Assembly: GCA_963573305.1 (NCBI GenBank) | Contig: OY754338.1 | Span: 46,713,531 to 46,777,530, forward strand | Direction: 5' to 3' | Origin: Pyrrhosoma nymphula | Lineage: Eukaryota; Arthropoda; Insecta; Odonata; Coenagrionidae | Length of the DNA: 64,000 bases | Part shown: in pieces, positions 23,870 through 33,698 of the stretch | Position numbering within the stretch: the first letter of the stretch is position 1 | Layout: each line of letters begins with the position of its first letter | Program-made: the position numbers and the translations under genes | Notes under the pieces: model-generated | Databases searched by the model: none | Told to the model about the DNA's origin: nothing | Seen by the model: the letters and a program-made list of their open reading frames with translations, nothing else

Positions 23870-25320
23870 CTGAGTGGAACAATGACAGAAAGACTTATTG
23901 CTCCTGATGCCACAACTTGGGGTAAAGTCGATGTTACTGCGTAGCAGCAGGCTGGCAGAGGCGATCAAGAAAATAACATGCGAGAAATTCCCGGGCCTTC
24001 TCCTAATGATAATAAAAATATGAGTGAAGATAGCGTTGTTAGCGCTTGGCGCCTATTTGATGATAAAGCGATCTTAGATCATGTACAAAATGCACTGAAA
24101 TAGAGGCAAGTCTGCAACTCAGAAATAGGAATTGACCTTTGGAAGTAAGTGAACGAGAGGCCTACATAGAACTGTTGTACGCTCGTGGCAATAACGGCTT
24201 GCGAAATTCCCCGATTTTCTATTTGTGGTCTAAGTCTTGGGCTTACCAATTTTGCAAAGTCACTTTGCCAAGAGACAGATTCAAAGAAATTCCACGTATT
24301 ACTGAGATTCGACGCAAATCATCTAGATCCAAACCTCTGCAAGTAGATACATTTTCATTATCTTCTTTCGTGTGGAATAAATTTATTGAAAATTGCATTC
24401 CTGCGAACAAACGCTGGACCTTATATCACTGTAAACGCGCAGGTGTTGCCATATAGAGCGAATAGAATATGGGTGAAATATTGGCTGGCTGTGAAATATT
24501 TCGTAAAAGGATTTGCGTATCTTTGGAAATGTGATGAACGGGGAAAGGCTGTCTGAATTTGTAGTGATGAAGCTCGAGTGCAACCGTTTATAGGAAAGGG
24601 CAGGAACATTACTTCCGATAGGTAGTTAATTTACTACGTTCCAGGTGGCAATGAAGCTGAAAAAGAAACAGGCAACTAATATGGGTACGGTAAACCAAGA
24701 AAGAAGGGGTATTCTAAAATCTATCAAGACTGCTAAATACGAACAGTATGATTGTAAGTTTTACAAAAATGATGACGTTTCTCTGATAGGGGGGAAAGGA
24801 AGCATGTTATTATCATGAGTACTATGCATCCTTCGATTCATATAGGCCATAATCCTTAGAAAACTCCAAATACAGGAAAAATGTACATTCACACTAAGTA
24901 CGGAGTGGTGTTCGTTGATCCTCCTGGCTAAACTGTAGGTACTCTGTGAAGCCAACCTCTAGAAGTTGGGATGTTCACAGTTTTTACAGTACTCTTGACT
25001 TGAGTACAATCAATGCTTGTGCTTTATATCAAAGTGTTACTGGTAGCCGCACCACGCGAAGGGAATTACTGCGCAAATTGTCAGAGGAGCTTACTGCCAA
25101 TGCGAGGAGTTCTAAGTCGTACGCACCAGAAAGCGACGATTCTGATTCAGATACTGTTGATGAGAGTTCTGGGAAACAACACTTTTGCCAATTATGTCAA
25201 AACTGTATTAATAACCCGTGTCGGAAAGTGCAAAAGATATGAGAAAAGACTGTGCTGTAAATACAGCGCCAAAACCAATTTTGCTTGTGTAAAATGCTCT
25301 GAGTAATGTCAATGAGAACA
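23870..25320 (+). mobile_element. Decayed piggyBac transposon coding region
   Basis: In order on the plus strand: RLIAPDATTWGKVDVTA (about 23,890), EDSVVSAWRLFDDKAILDHVQ (about 24,025), EAYIELLYARGNNGLRN (24,160-24,210), YLWSKSWAYQFCKVTLPRDRFKEI (to about 24,295), VWNKFIENCIP, IGKGRNIT (about 24,590), VHSFYSTLDLSTINACALYQSVTG (24,972-25,043), RRELLRKLSEEL, and a C-terminal Cys-rich finger (CQLC, CINNPC, CCKYSAKTNFACVKC; to about 25,305). This is the standard piggyBac transposase order, including the C-terminal cysteine-rich domain. Many frameshifts and stops, especially at 24,460-24,950, make it inactive. Terminal repeats and TTAA targets were not identified. The plus frame at 24,139-24,456 is its best preserved block. 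Confidence 0.85.
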
Positions 25321-25324
25321 TTCA

Positions 25325-27355
25325 CTAGTACATTCCGCTGCCTATGCTGCGCACAACCAAATTCCCTCATCGATCCAAAAATCTACTATCTAGTATTACT
25401 ACTTTGCTCTTTTAGTGAGGACATTGATTTTTTTCCTAGCTCAATTTCCTGATTTTTTGTTTTTATTTGTGTTCTGAACTGCAAGTTGAAGAAATTAAGT
25501 GTTTCGTGTCTGCAATTTTGTAGATAAGACTTACTCGATACTAAGTTTAGTTTTATTAGGCCGTAGGTTCGTAATTTTATAGTGTTTCTTCATATGTGTT
25601 TCTCATAACCGAAAATGTAGAATGAATATCATTGCTTCAACTAATGAATCATATAAATAAGTTATTTCTCACCTACCAACGGAATTGATGTTCATGCTAT
25701 CACCTACCTATACGTACCAACATGTCATCCGATAAAATGGTACTTTATTGAAGTCCATATCGCAATAAAAGTGTAAGTCAATTTTTGCGGCTTCATCCTT
25801 CAAATGAAATAGCTGACTCCTTCACGTCAATGTATTACGTGCCCGAGACTGTGGTCAGAGTTTTCAGCAATTTCGATAAAAAAATGCTCAGAAGTGGGTA
25901 AAAAAAACATCGTAACACTTCAATTACTGAAATAAAATAAAAATCATTATAAATGGTTGAACAAAAAATAAAACTTTCGTAATTTCGTTTGTTTTTTAAT
26001 TTTAGTAACTCGCGCAATCGGAATATCTCAAAATAGCCAAAATGGCTCAGTCCATCATACTCGTCAGAGTCAAAGTCCCGTCGTTCTAGTGTTAAACAGC
26101 GGTGTCTTCCATACTCATGTTTTTCGCCCTTCGCGTTCATGCAACAATTTACAACTTGCTCACGTCACTTTGGAATAGACAAGTGTTTTACCTACCACGC
26201 AGTCATATTAATATTATTCACAGATAGTCAGTTTTGATATACACCATTAGAATTTTGGGAGCTAAACGTTTTTCTTGAAGGCTCTTTTTAAAAAGAGGCG
26301 TTTGAAAGAAGGGGAATGACGGACAAAATCATGGAGGACTGAGGGTCAATGAAAAAAAAATGGAATGGAGCATTAAGCTCATGTCACTATTTAAAAATAT
26401 ATCTTAATGCCTAAGAATTTAAAGACTTACAGCGTGCCAAGTTTATCATAGGTGGAATTCGTTTTTTAGCTTATTATGAGAACATTAAATTTTTACCCGG
26501 TTTCTAAAATGTTTCGCTCCGGTAGATTTTACAGTGTAGACACATTGAAGGCGAGCTAAACGTTCCTTTATTAAATTCCATCAAGTTATCGGCATAAAGC
26601 AACGACAACTTTAAAATAAAATGATCACCTGGAAGGTTAACCGGGAAGACGTTGAACAACTGAGGTCATTCGCGCCATAGAAGGCCGGTGGGTTAATTGG
26701 TAAGGGAAGGATAATTGAGGTAAAAGGCCTATTGCTAGCTAAAGGCTACCGGGGGACCACAGGTTAACGTCTTATCCAATGAATGGTGTACTACACTTGA
26801 AGTGATTTACATACAGCAGCCAAGGCAGTATCCTGCTGTGAATGTGAAGTTAAACAGGGGAAGACTTTTGTAAAAGGGGTCGACTAAGGAATGAAGGTGA
26901 GAGCAAATGGCAGACAACGCTGCCAATATAACTGCAATTAACTTGATAGGGTATTAAAGTCTCATCAGTTCGTTTCACGTCAATTCTTGCGATGAATACC
27001 AAGCTGGATTGAAAAAGATATTTTTCGCAACCTCTAGAAGAAATCCATCCTGTTGGATTGAGAGCATGAGAGTTCGTGTGAATACAGATTTTGTATTTTG
27101 ACGTACGCGATGTAGGTTTGCGATCGTCAATTTCCGTGTACTTCCGCCTGGGACACCTAATTGTGAAGGACAACTAAACGCCTGTTCATGGATACATGAC
27201 CATCTTGCGATATCGCCAGAGCAGACGTCCTGCATTGACACGAATAGCGTGTGACCAGGCAATGTCGCTATTCTCTGAAAAGTACGTACATAGGTTTTCC
27301 TGAAAGGGCTGAGTTCTATCTTCATTAAACTCAATGCTATGAGATCTCGACTCCT
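25325..27355. other. AT-rich, mostly unassigned; possible SINE head near 26,690
   Basis: The only structure noted is GGCCGGTGGGTTAATTGGTAAG at about 26,682-26,703, which resembles a tRNA A box, with ACAGGTTAACG about 60 bp later as a poor B box. Minus-strand frames of 107 and 129 codons overlap each other at 26,850-27,364 and contain no motif that I recognise. Confidence 0.3.
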
Positions 27356-27623
27356 CTTACACACGCGGTGACTACCTTACTCCCCCAAGCGGAGCAAGCT
27401 CGTAGGGAATGGACTCTTCATCCATCAAAGGCACTCTGAACCAAAGCCATCACATTACGCTACTAGTAAACCAGAAACACTTAATAAAGCAATTTATCTG
27501 TCTCTATACCACAGTGTGACACCTAAAAACAAAGTCTAAAAGTAAATGTCATTTAAAATGCGCTTTCCATTTAGATTCTTGCTCCTTACTATAATACCTG
27601 GTGACTTTACCAGAGTTATTTTT

Positions 27624-27753
27624 GTGAAGGTTTCTCGGGTTTCACACCGGGTAGTATTATTTAAATGGATCAACGTTTCTATGGCTGAGTCAACCATCGA
27701 AACGTTGATCCCTTTAAATAATATCACCCGTTGTGACACCCCAGAAACCTTCA
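27624..27753. repeat. Fold-back repeat, 62-bp arms
   Basis: Left arm 27,624-27,685 and right arm 27,692-27,753 are inverted copies with only a few mismatches and a 6-bp centre. Shared blocks include GAAGGTTTCT, TATTATTTAAA and GGATCAACGTTTC. It has a GAAACGTT element like the hammerhead-like family but lacks CTGANGA, so I do not count it among those. As RNA it would be an almost perfect hairpin. Confidence 0.85.
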
Positions 27754-27946
27754 CTTATATAATTCTCCGGGAAAACCTTAAATCCTTTTTACCAGAGTTA
27801 TTTACAATTCAACTTCTTTATTTATATTTGCAAATATATAGTTATAAGCAGCAGAAACTAAGGAAAAATCATGTATGATTGATATCATGTATAAATAATG
27901 TGCTTATCTCCATCATCTCAGGCTCAACCTTGTGGAAGTTCATTTT

Positions 27947-28098
27947 ATCGTAAATGTAAAGGTTATATTCCACCAATTTATTGTCAAGTACAATTAGTTT
28001 CGACCCAGCGGCGTACCTGAAGATGACGCCGCTGCATCAAAACTAGTGCCTGAAAATAAATTGGTGTAATGTAACAAAGTTTTCCTTTCATTTACGAT
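27947..28098. repeat. Fold-back repeat with degenerate hammerhead-like motif
   Basis: Arms 27,947-28,014 and 28,026-28,098 are inverted copies (ATCGTAAATG, CACCAATTTATT, AGCGGCGT and partners). The plus strand at the centre (28,016-28,050) reads CTGAAGA-T, GACGC...GCATC, AAAA, CTAG, TG: the same order as the other loci but with GAAA changed to AAAA, so it is probably inactive. Likely a Penelope-like terminal fragment. Confidence 0.7.
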
Positions 28099-28170
28099 AA
28101 ATAATGTAGTCTTTCTTTAACACGGCTGCCCGAGCTCCTTTCTGATAATTCAGAAGTTTCAAAATACAGA

Positions 28171-28715
28171 AAAAATAAAACGCTGCTTTTATGTTTCATT
28201 ACATCTACACTCTAGCCAACACAGTAATACAATCTCAAATCCCTTGCAACAAAAATACCTACAGAGACTTAATCATGTAAAAGTAGGGAAATCAAATGAG
28301 GATAAATCAAGGAGATGCTGACACATAAATAGGTAAATTTTAATGAATTTCTCTCCGGGGATTCAAAGGAAAAACGAACCCTGCGTCGGACCAAGAGAAC
28401 GATAGTTAATCGAAAGGATGAGAGGATGAGAACAGAGGCTTAAAAGATAAGCGTGGAGGAAGGCAGGAATGAAAAGTTGAAGAGAGATGAATTCAAAATT
28501 AAATAGGATGGATGGAATTGACGTAAGCGATGGAGTGGGAACGGGAAATGTTGGAAGAATCAAGGGGAGTATCGTAAGAGGCGATCTCATGCGTGGGATG
28601 AGCAAACATCTCAAGAGTTCAAAGAAAGAGAGACGAGGTGATCATGGAAATAAAGGCTCTCCCAACATTTATGTGGGTGGATACTCTTTCGTGAAAAATG
28701 ATGCGTGAAAAGAAA
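28171..28715. other. No recognisable feature
   Basis: Purine-rich tracts near 28,380-28,650 produce complementary short frames on both strands (28,363-28,614 minus, 28,487-28,708 plus). Neither shows a motif. Confidence 0.35.
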
Positions 28716-28719
28716 GGTA

Positions 28720-29345
28720 CTTATTATTTTTTACAGTAGAAACTCTAGATCAAAGGTTAAAGCAACCACCTTAAAGCTTATTATATAACTTTATATCCAC
28801 GAGAACCGAAGATTTAAAAAAAAAGCTGAATCAACGGGTTAAATTGATTAGGTTCGCAAAAAAAACAATGTATTCACACAGAAAATAAGCCGAAGACTTT
28901 CTATAAGTAGGAAATATATTTACTCCAGCAAATATACGCATTTAAAATTTGGAGGAAAGGATGGTAAATTGAGGCTGATGTCACGAGATAATTATCACGT
29001 TATCGCCTTTATCTCAATAGGTAATTCTCTACCATTTTGGTCACTTAAATTACGCTATATAGCAGTTTTAATTTACTAATTTATATTTAAAGTCCAAAGT
29101 CTATATCAAAGATATCTCCCCCGAGAAGCACAATGCAGAGCGATATATCTGTGAGAACCAAAGATGTTCATATAAGAAAGCTGAATCAACGAGTTAAATA
29201 GATTATAGTCGATAGCAACCAATGCATTCCCACAGCAAGTAAGCCAAAGATATTCCCGAAGCAATAAATATGCTAATTATTCCACTAAATATACATTTTT
29301 AACGTTTTGGGGAAAGGATCTTAAACTGGGACCAAGGATACCAGC
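28720..29345 (+). repeat. Tandem duplication, unit about 360 bp
   Basis: 28,730-28,990 and 29,090-29,345 align in the same orientation: AAGCTGAATCAACG(G/A)GTTAAAT, AATGTATTCACACAG / AATGCATTCCCACAG, AAGCC(G/A)AAGA, AAATATAC and GGGGAAAGGAT-type blocks. A third, more diverged start (TTTTTTACTGTCAAAACTCTGGATCAAAG) lies at 30,398-30,430. AT-rich and non-coding. It could be an old satellite-like array or a duplicated element. Confidence 0.6.
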
Positions 29346-31740
29346 CAGACTCAATAGGTTGCCAAACATTTCATCGCACCTCAAAGGGACGTTAGGAAAT
29401 GGCACTATTTATGGGTAATGACAATAAACGTAAAAAAAAGTAAAAATATGATAAACAACCGCGCACAAGGTCACCGATTTCATTTTAACTATGTAATAAG
29501 GCAGGAAAAGCATCTAAACCGGTCGAGGTACTTAATAAAGCGTGGAATGGTCGAAGTATTATGATTTTGTCTGTATGATTAACCACATAAATTTGGGAGT
29601 AAACTATCAAGGGTGTAACAAAGTGGCAGCCAAGATTATCCAATAAGGTATAAGTTTTCAAAATTAGGATTCTTGGCTATTTTTCAAATCATAATATTTT
29701 CAGGATCGTAACTGATTTATGAGAAAATTTTAGCCGTGATTACATAATCGTGAAGTATGATTAAGACTGAAATTTTAGTTGCTCCGTTCGTACAATCCAT
29801 TTATCCAGATAAATATTTTTAAATTGTAAACAATAAAATGAATTTTAATTTAAATACGCGGTTAAAGAAAAGACTGATGAATACAGGGTCGACTACGAAA
29901 CGACTGTTTACGCTCTTTTCTAGTGATTCTTACGTCAATTCGTAACTATATCCGTAGTTAAGTCCGCAACTAAGCATTAAGCAAATGACCAACAAATGTC
30001 AACCAAAATTCTCCGCTAACCAAATAGCAGAGCCAAACAGACTACAATTCAAAAGGTCCAATCAACTCACCAACTATAATCATGAGTGAATAACATAAAA
30101 AAATTCCTGTAAATATTTCAACAACTCAAGTCAACACGGATTCAAAACTAATTATAATTTGGACTAATTTAATCAGCTCGCAATTATTTCTCAATTTTAG
30201 CCCAGGTTCCCGCTAAACGTTATCGTCACCATCAACCTGAAACCCATAAAGAGATTTACCATTTAAAATGAAATCACCACATAATACTCGCACGTCATCA
30301 CGTAAATATGTAGCAAGTGTGCTTCAAATCTTATATACGGAAGATTAATAGAGAAAATATTTAAAATTTAGAAAAAAATAAAGGTTAAAAAAGCAACTTA
30401 TTTTTTACTGTCAAAACTCTGGATCAAAGCTTTCTCCCCATAAAGGTTTCTGATCAATGATCAATCGGATAAACAGCAAATCATTAAAAATCGCGGAAAC
30501 CTAAGGATAATAGAATTCATTATTTGCTTGGAAGCCGTAGCTTAGGCTTTGAATGGGAACTAATGTCCGAGGCACTCACGCCTCAAGTAAAATAAATTAT
30601 ATATCACAGAATTAGAGCCAGATTTTAGTAGTGGTATTTCTTTCACTATAACCACTATGTGCAGTTTATGACTGCAATAGAGTTAATAGATTTTGAATGT
30701 CACATTGGGAGAATTCTTTTAATCCTATGCAGCAATTTTATTTTTCCTTCCCGTTGAAACTCAACAGGCACTATCTTCAAGTTTTAAAATAAATATCGAA
30801 AATAGTCTCCATTAAGAAAAGAGAAAATATTGCACAAACTCCATTAACTTATGTTGATATTTTAATGAAGTAAAATCATTAGAACAATCCCCTGTGTTTT
30901 TTGTGAATAACAGGTAAGACTTATTTTTTAATCTGAAGTTTATTTGACAGAATGCTTACGATATTGATGATAAATCCCAGGACTAGTCTCTGTTGCATTT
31001 CAAAGTAATCTTTCCTCCAACCAATATCTCAGCGCCGTCGCCGTTCATTGAGCTGGCGTCGTCCATCGCTTGCTTCTCGAAATCACTCTTCCCTTGGCCT
31101 TCCGCTGCACACCAGCCGTTCTCTCGGTAGATAGTCGACAGCCTTGAACTCCTCATTCTCCGAAACCTTGAGCACTTAAGTGCAAATAACGTCGCCGCTT
31201 TCCTAGGTAAGAAGAAGTTTGCACTGGAGCGTTTAGTGCTTCAACCCTCGTGCCCTAACGGCACCTTCACTTCTCTAGTTAACTCAGAAAGGCCTGCCCT
31301 GCCCTTTCTCATCTCGCGCTCAACCTTCTCACCCACTTAACCCTCAAACCCTCACTCTCTTACCTTCTTAACCTCTTCCCGTTAACTCTAATCCAGTTTC
31401 TCATATTCGCCTCGCCCAAGGTGGAGTGTCAATGTTGAACTTTGGAGCGTCTATCCAGACCTCGGGCAACACAAGATCCCCTCACGTGAAAGGAATAGCT
31501 CTCCAACCTAGAGAAGCCAGTATACCAGACATCTTGAGCAGGTATGGATGGCGTCGAAGATCTCAAGTTTAAAGCAGCTGAGAATTTTTATTCGTAAGCA
31601 AGATAGACTCACACATCAAGCATGTGTATTCAACGCATCAAAACAAAAAAATTATCAATAATCTGCATTAATGAAGTTCTCAATTAGCAATAAAGCAAAT
31701 AAGTAGAACATTTCCATTCTTTCTCTTTTTCTTCTTTTAG
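29346..31740. other. Mostly AT-rich; a GC-richer patch at about 31,020-31,560
   Basis: The patch at 31,020-31,560 is notably richer in C and G than its surroundings and contains TTTCCTAGGTAAGAAG at about 31,199, a good 5' splice donor (AG/GTAAGA), plus GAGCAGGTATGG at about 31,537. No open frame runs across it, so a noncoding first exon is only a possibility. The remainder shows nothing apart from the third copy of the 360-bp unit near 30,400. Confidence 0.3.
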
Positions 31741-31749
31741 CCTTTCAGC

Positions 31750-32115
31750 CATATTCTTTACCAATATATAATCCTCACACGCATTTTTGCAATCTCCTTC
31801 TGGGTCGTTCCAAATTTCTTTGCCCGCCAGGGCAATGTTTCCTCGAAATCTTCACTATTCTGTTGCCTTCCATTCTGATTATGTGGCTATTTTACAAATT
31901 TCTTTGATCTTTTTCCCATGTATTTGTTACTGCTATTTTTCATTCCACTCTAATATTGTTATGACTTATTCGATCTTTCATTGTTCTTCCAATTATTTTA
32001 CTGAGGATCTTCATTCCAGCTGTTTTTAGCGATTTATGTGTTGTTTGCTATAGCTTCAATGCCAAGAGTTATCATTGGTCTAATCATAGTTTTATATATT
32101 CTTGGTGTTGTTTAT
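31750..32115 (-). mobile_element. Non-LTR retrotransposon C-terminal tail
   Basis: Minus strand about 32,110-32,040 reads TPRIYKTMIRPMITLGIEAIA, which matches the LYKTLIRPVLxYGAExW region after the RT domain. The end (about 31,870-31,760, after frameshifts) reads EGNRIVKISRKHCPGGQRNLERPRRRLQK, matching the RMEDNR...GRRPVGRPRKRW tail. Stops and shifts show it is dead. It belongs with the other minus-strand tails at 39.5, 54.3 and 59.5 kb. Confidence 0.6.
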
Positions 32116-32329
32116 TTTGCTCTAAATTTATTTCTCTTTATCATTTGATTTAGCCCTTTCAGACCTGAATTATTTTCAACCAATAAAAAATATCTTACAG
32201 TTAAAACCTCTTTTATGTTACTGACTAGTGATTTTATTGATTTTAGAAAACCATAACAATCGTATTTGTTTTCATAATTTCGTGTCCATTGTAATGAACA
32301 TTCGGCCAATAAGGTTGTAGATGCCGGTT

Positions 32330-32525
32330 ATTCTGGAAATTTTTTTGCCCCCAAATGCCATTTGTGGGCCGCACCTATTGCCATCTGGCAGCACATATCT
32401 TAGCGTAACCCTCATGATACTTATAGCCAAACCATCCGAGCAGCAGAAATATCAATCTCAACCAGGGAATCGAACCCCCAACCGTATGTGGGCAAGTGTG
32501 TTACCCATGAAGATAATCTAGTCAT
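32330..32525 (-). repeat. tRNA-related SINE (minus strand)
   Basis: The minus strand has a strong B box, GGGGGTTCGATTCCCTGG, at about 32,463-32,480. Upstream on that strand, GATTATCTTCATGGGTAACAC at about 32,500-32,520 is in A-box position, about 35 bp away. The body continues leftwards to about 32,330. The head is diverged from the SINE at 480. Confidence 0.55.
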
Positions 32526-32529
32526 CAAT

Positions 32530-33480
32530 TTATTACATCATTACCAGTGGTATACAATTTACCATCGCTGCTGACCAACTCATCACAGCTACCTCTTCCA
32601 CGTTTCCCCAATTCCTTATCTGAATGTACAGGAGGATTTCAAAACCTGTTAGTCCTCAAGGTGCCAGTTGCAAAGATTTTCTCTGCCTTCAACGCGTGAA
32701 ATAAATGCAAAGTAGAAAAATAACGGTCAAAATACAGGAAATGTCCCTCAGTCTTTTGGGCAGCTTCAGAACAACTGAAGCGCAGTTCCCAAATCTTTTC
32801 AAATATTTGGGGTCAATTTGTGGTGGCTCCTTGATATACAAGAAGATCATAGCAAAAGCCACTCCGAGAGAATACATCGCATACTATGTAGCAATAAATT
32901 GAAACTTATGTCCATTACAATGGACACCAGGTCTGAAAGGGTTAGGGTACTTGATAATCTGTTGGCGTAATTTATTTGTTTTCATTTCTTGTAGAAAAAC
33001 ATATGTCTGTTAGATTTACCCCGTAAGTATTAATAATTTTTATGGACGTATTTCTATCACTTGCTCAATAATTTTATAACATTACAAACATACTCAAGCA
33101 TCAAGTATTGTATTCTATTCATTAAAGGTTAAAGTCTATCGATAATCTGTATTAATGAAGTACTCATATCCACCACAACATGAACAAAGGCAACAGACAA
33201 AGACCTAAGACTCTACTCATGGCAAAATACGCTTATTTCTGTGTATATAACGTTCCGATTGACCGGGCTACTTTTTACGATTTAAAAATGACTTCGCAAA
33301 TAAAGGTCCGAACAATTGATGTAAATCTCATATAAAGTAACCCAACGAAAAAGTTGAATTAGTCTTAATTGCACTAACTTCTGTAATGAACTAACGGTTC
33401 CTCAGCAATATAATTAAAATTGGAACTGAACTAAAAAAATAAATGTTCAAGGCGGGGGTGAAGATGAACGTATTTATGCT
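32530..33480. other. No recognisable feature
   Basis: AT-rich. The plus and minus frames at 32,689-32,902 overlap each other and carry no motif. Confidence 0.35.
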
Positions 33481-33698
33481 ATGATAAAATGATTAAAACT
33501 TTGTAATGTTCCACACTGTTTTTATTGATGGTACAAGCCTGACCGGTTTCAATGTTCACACATCATCATCAGAGGCTAAAATTAAAAATAGAGGTAATTT
33601 TAGCCTCTGATGATGATGTGTGAACATTGAAACCGGTCAGGCTTGTACCATCAATAAAAACAGTGTGGAACATTACAAAGTTTTAATCATTCTATCAT
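33481..33698. repeat. Near-perfect fold-back with hammerhead-like motif on each strand
   Basis: Arms 33,481-33,584 and 33,596-33,698 are inverted copies with about one mismatch and an 11-bp centre, so the event is recent. On the plus strand CTGATGA lies at 33,607-33,613, then U, then a hairpin (GATGT/GTGA loop/ACATT), then GAAA at 33,629-33,632, palindrome CCGG and TC at 33,637. The minus strand carries the same in the left arm. This is the hammerhead core order, with GUC-type cleavage context, except for one additional U after CUGAUGA. The four-base CCGG stem III would favour a dimeric form, as described for minimal hammerheads. Confidence 0.75.

Larger units (their letters stand above)
27362..28170 (+). 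repeat. Dispersed repeat, copy B, interrupted by two fold-backs
   Basis: 27,362-27,545 aligns with 2,403-2,586 and 28,115-28,170 aligns with 2,752-2,825. In copy A these blocks are about 165 bp apart. Here they are about 570 bp apart, and most of the extra length is two independent fold-back repeats (27,624-27,753 and 27,947-28,098). The fold-backs therefore most likely inserted into a pre-existing repeat copy. Confidence 0.55.

Noticed and set aside
26850..27364. Overlapping minus-strand frames of 107 and 129 codons as a gene
   Set aside because: They overlap in different registers, with no motif and no splice support.
27624..27753. Counting this fold-back among the hammerhead-like loci
   Set aside because: It has GAAACGTT but no CTGANGA on either strand at the right distance.
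33540..33650. Rho-independent-type terminator reading of the palindrome
   Set aside because: The window is eukaryotic, and the hairpin is far longer than a terminator and part of a repeat.
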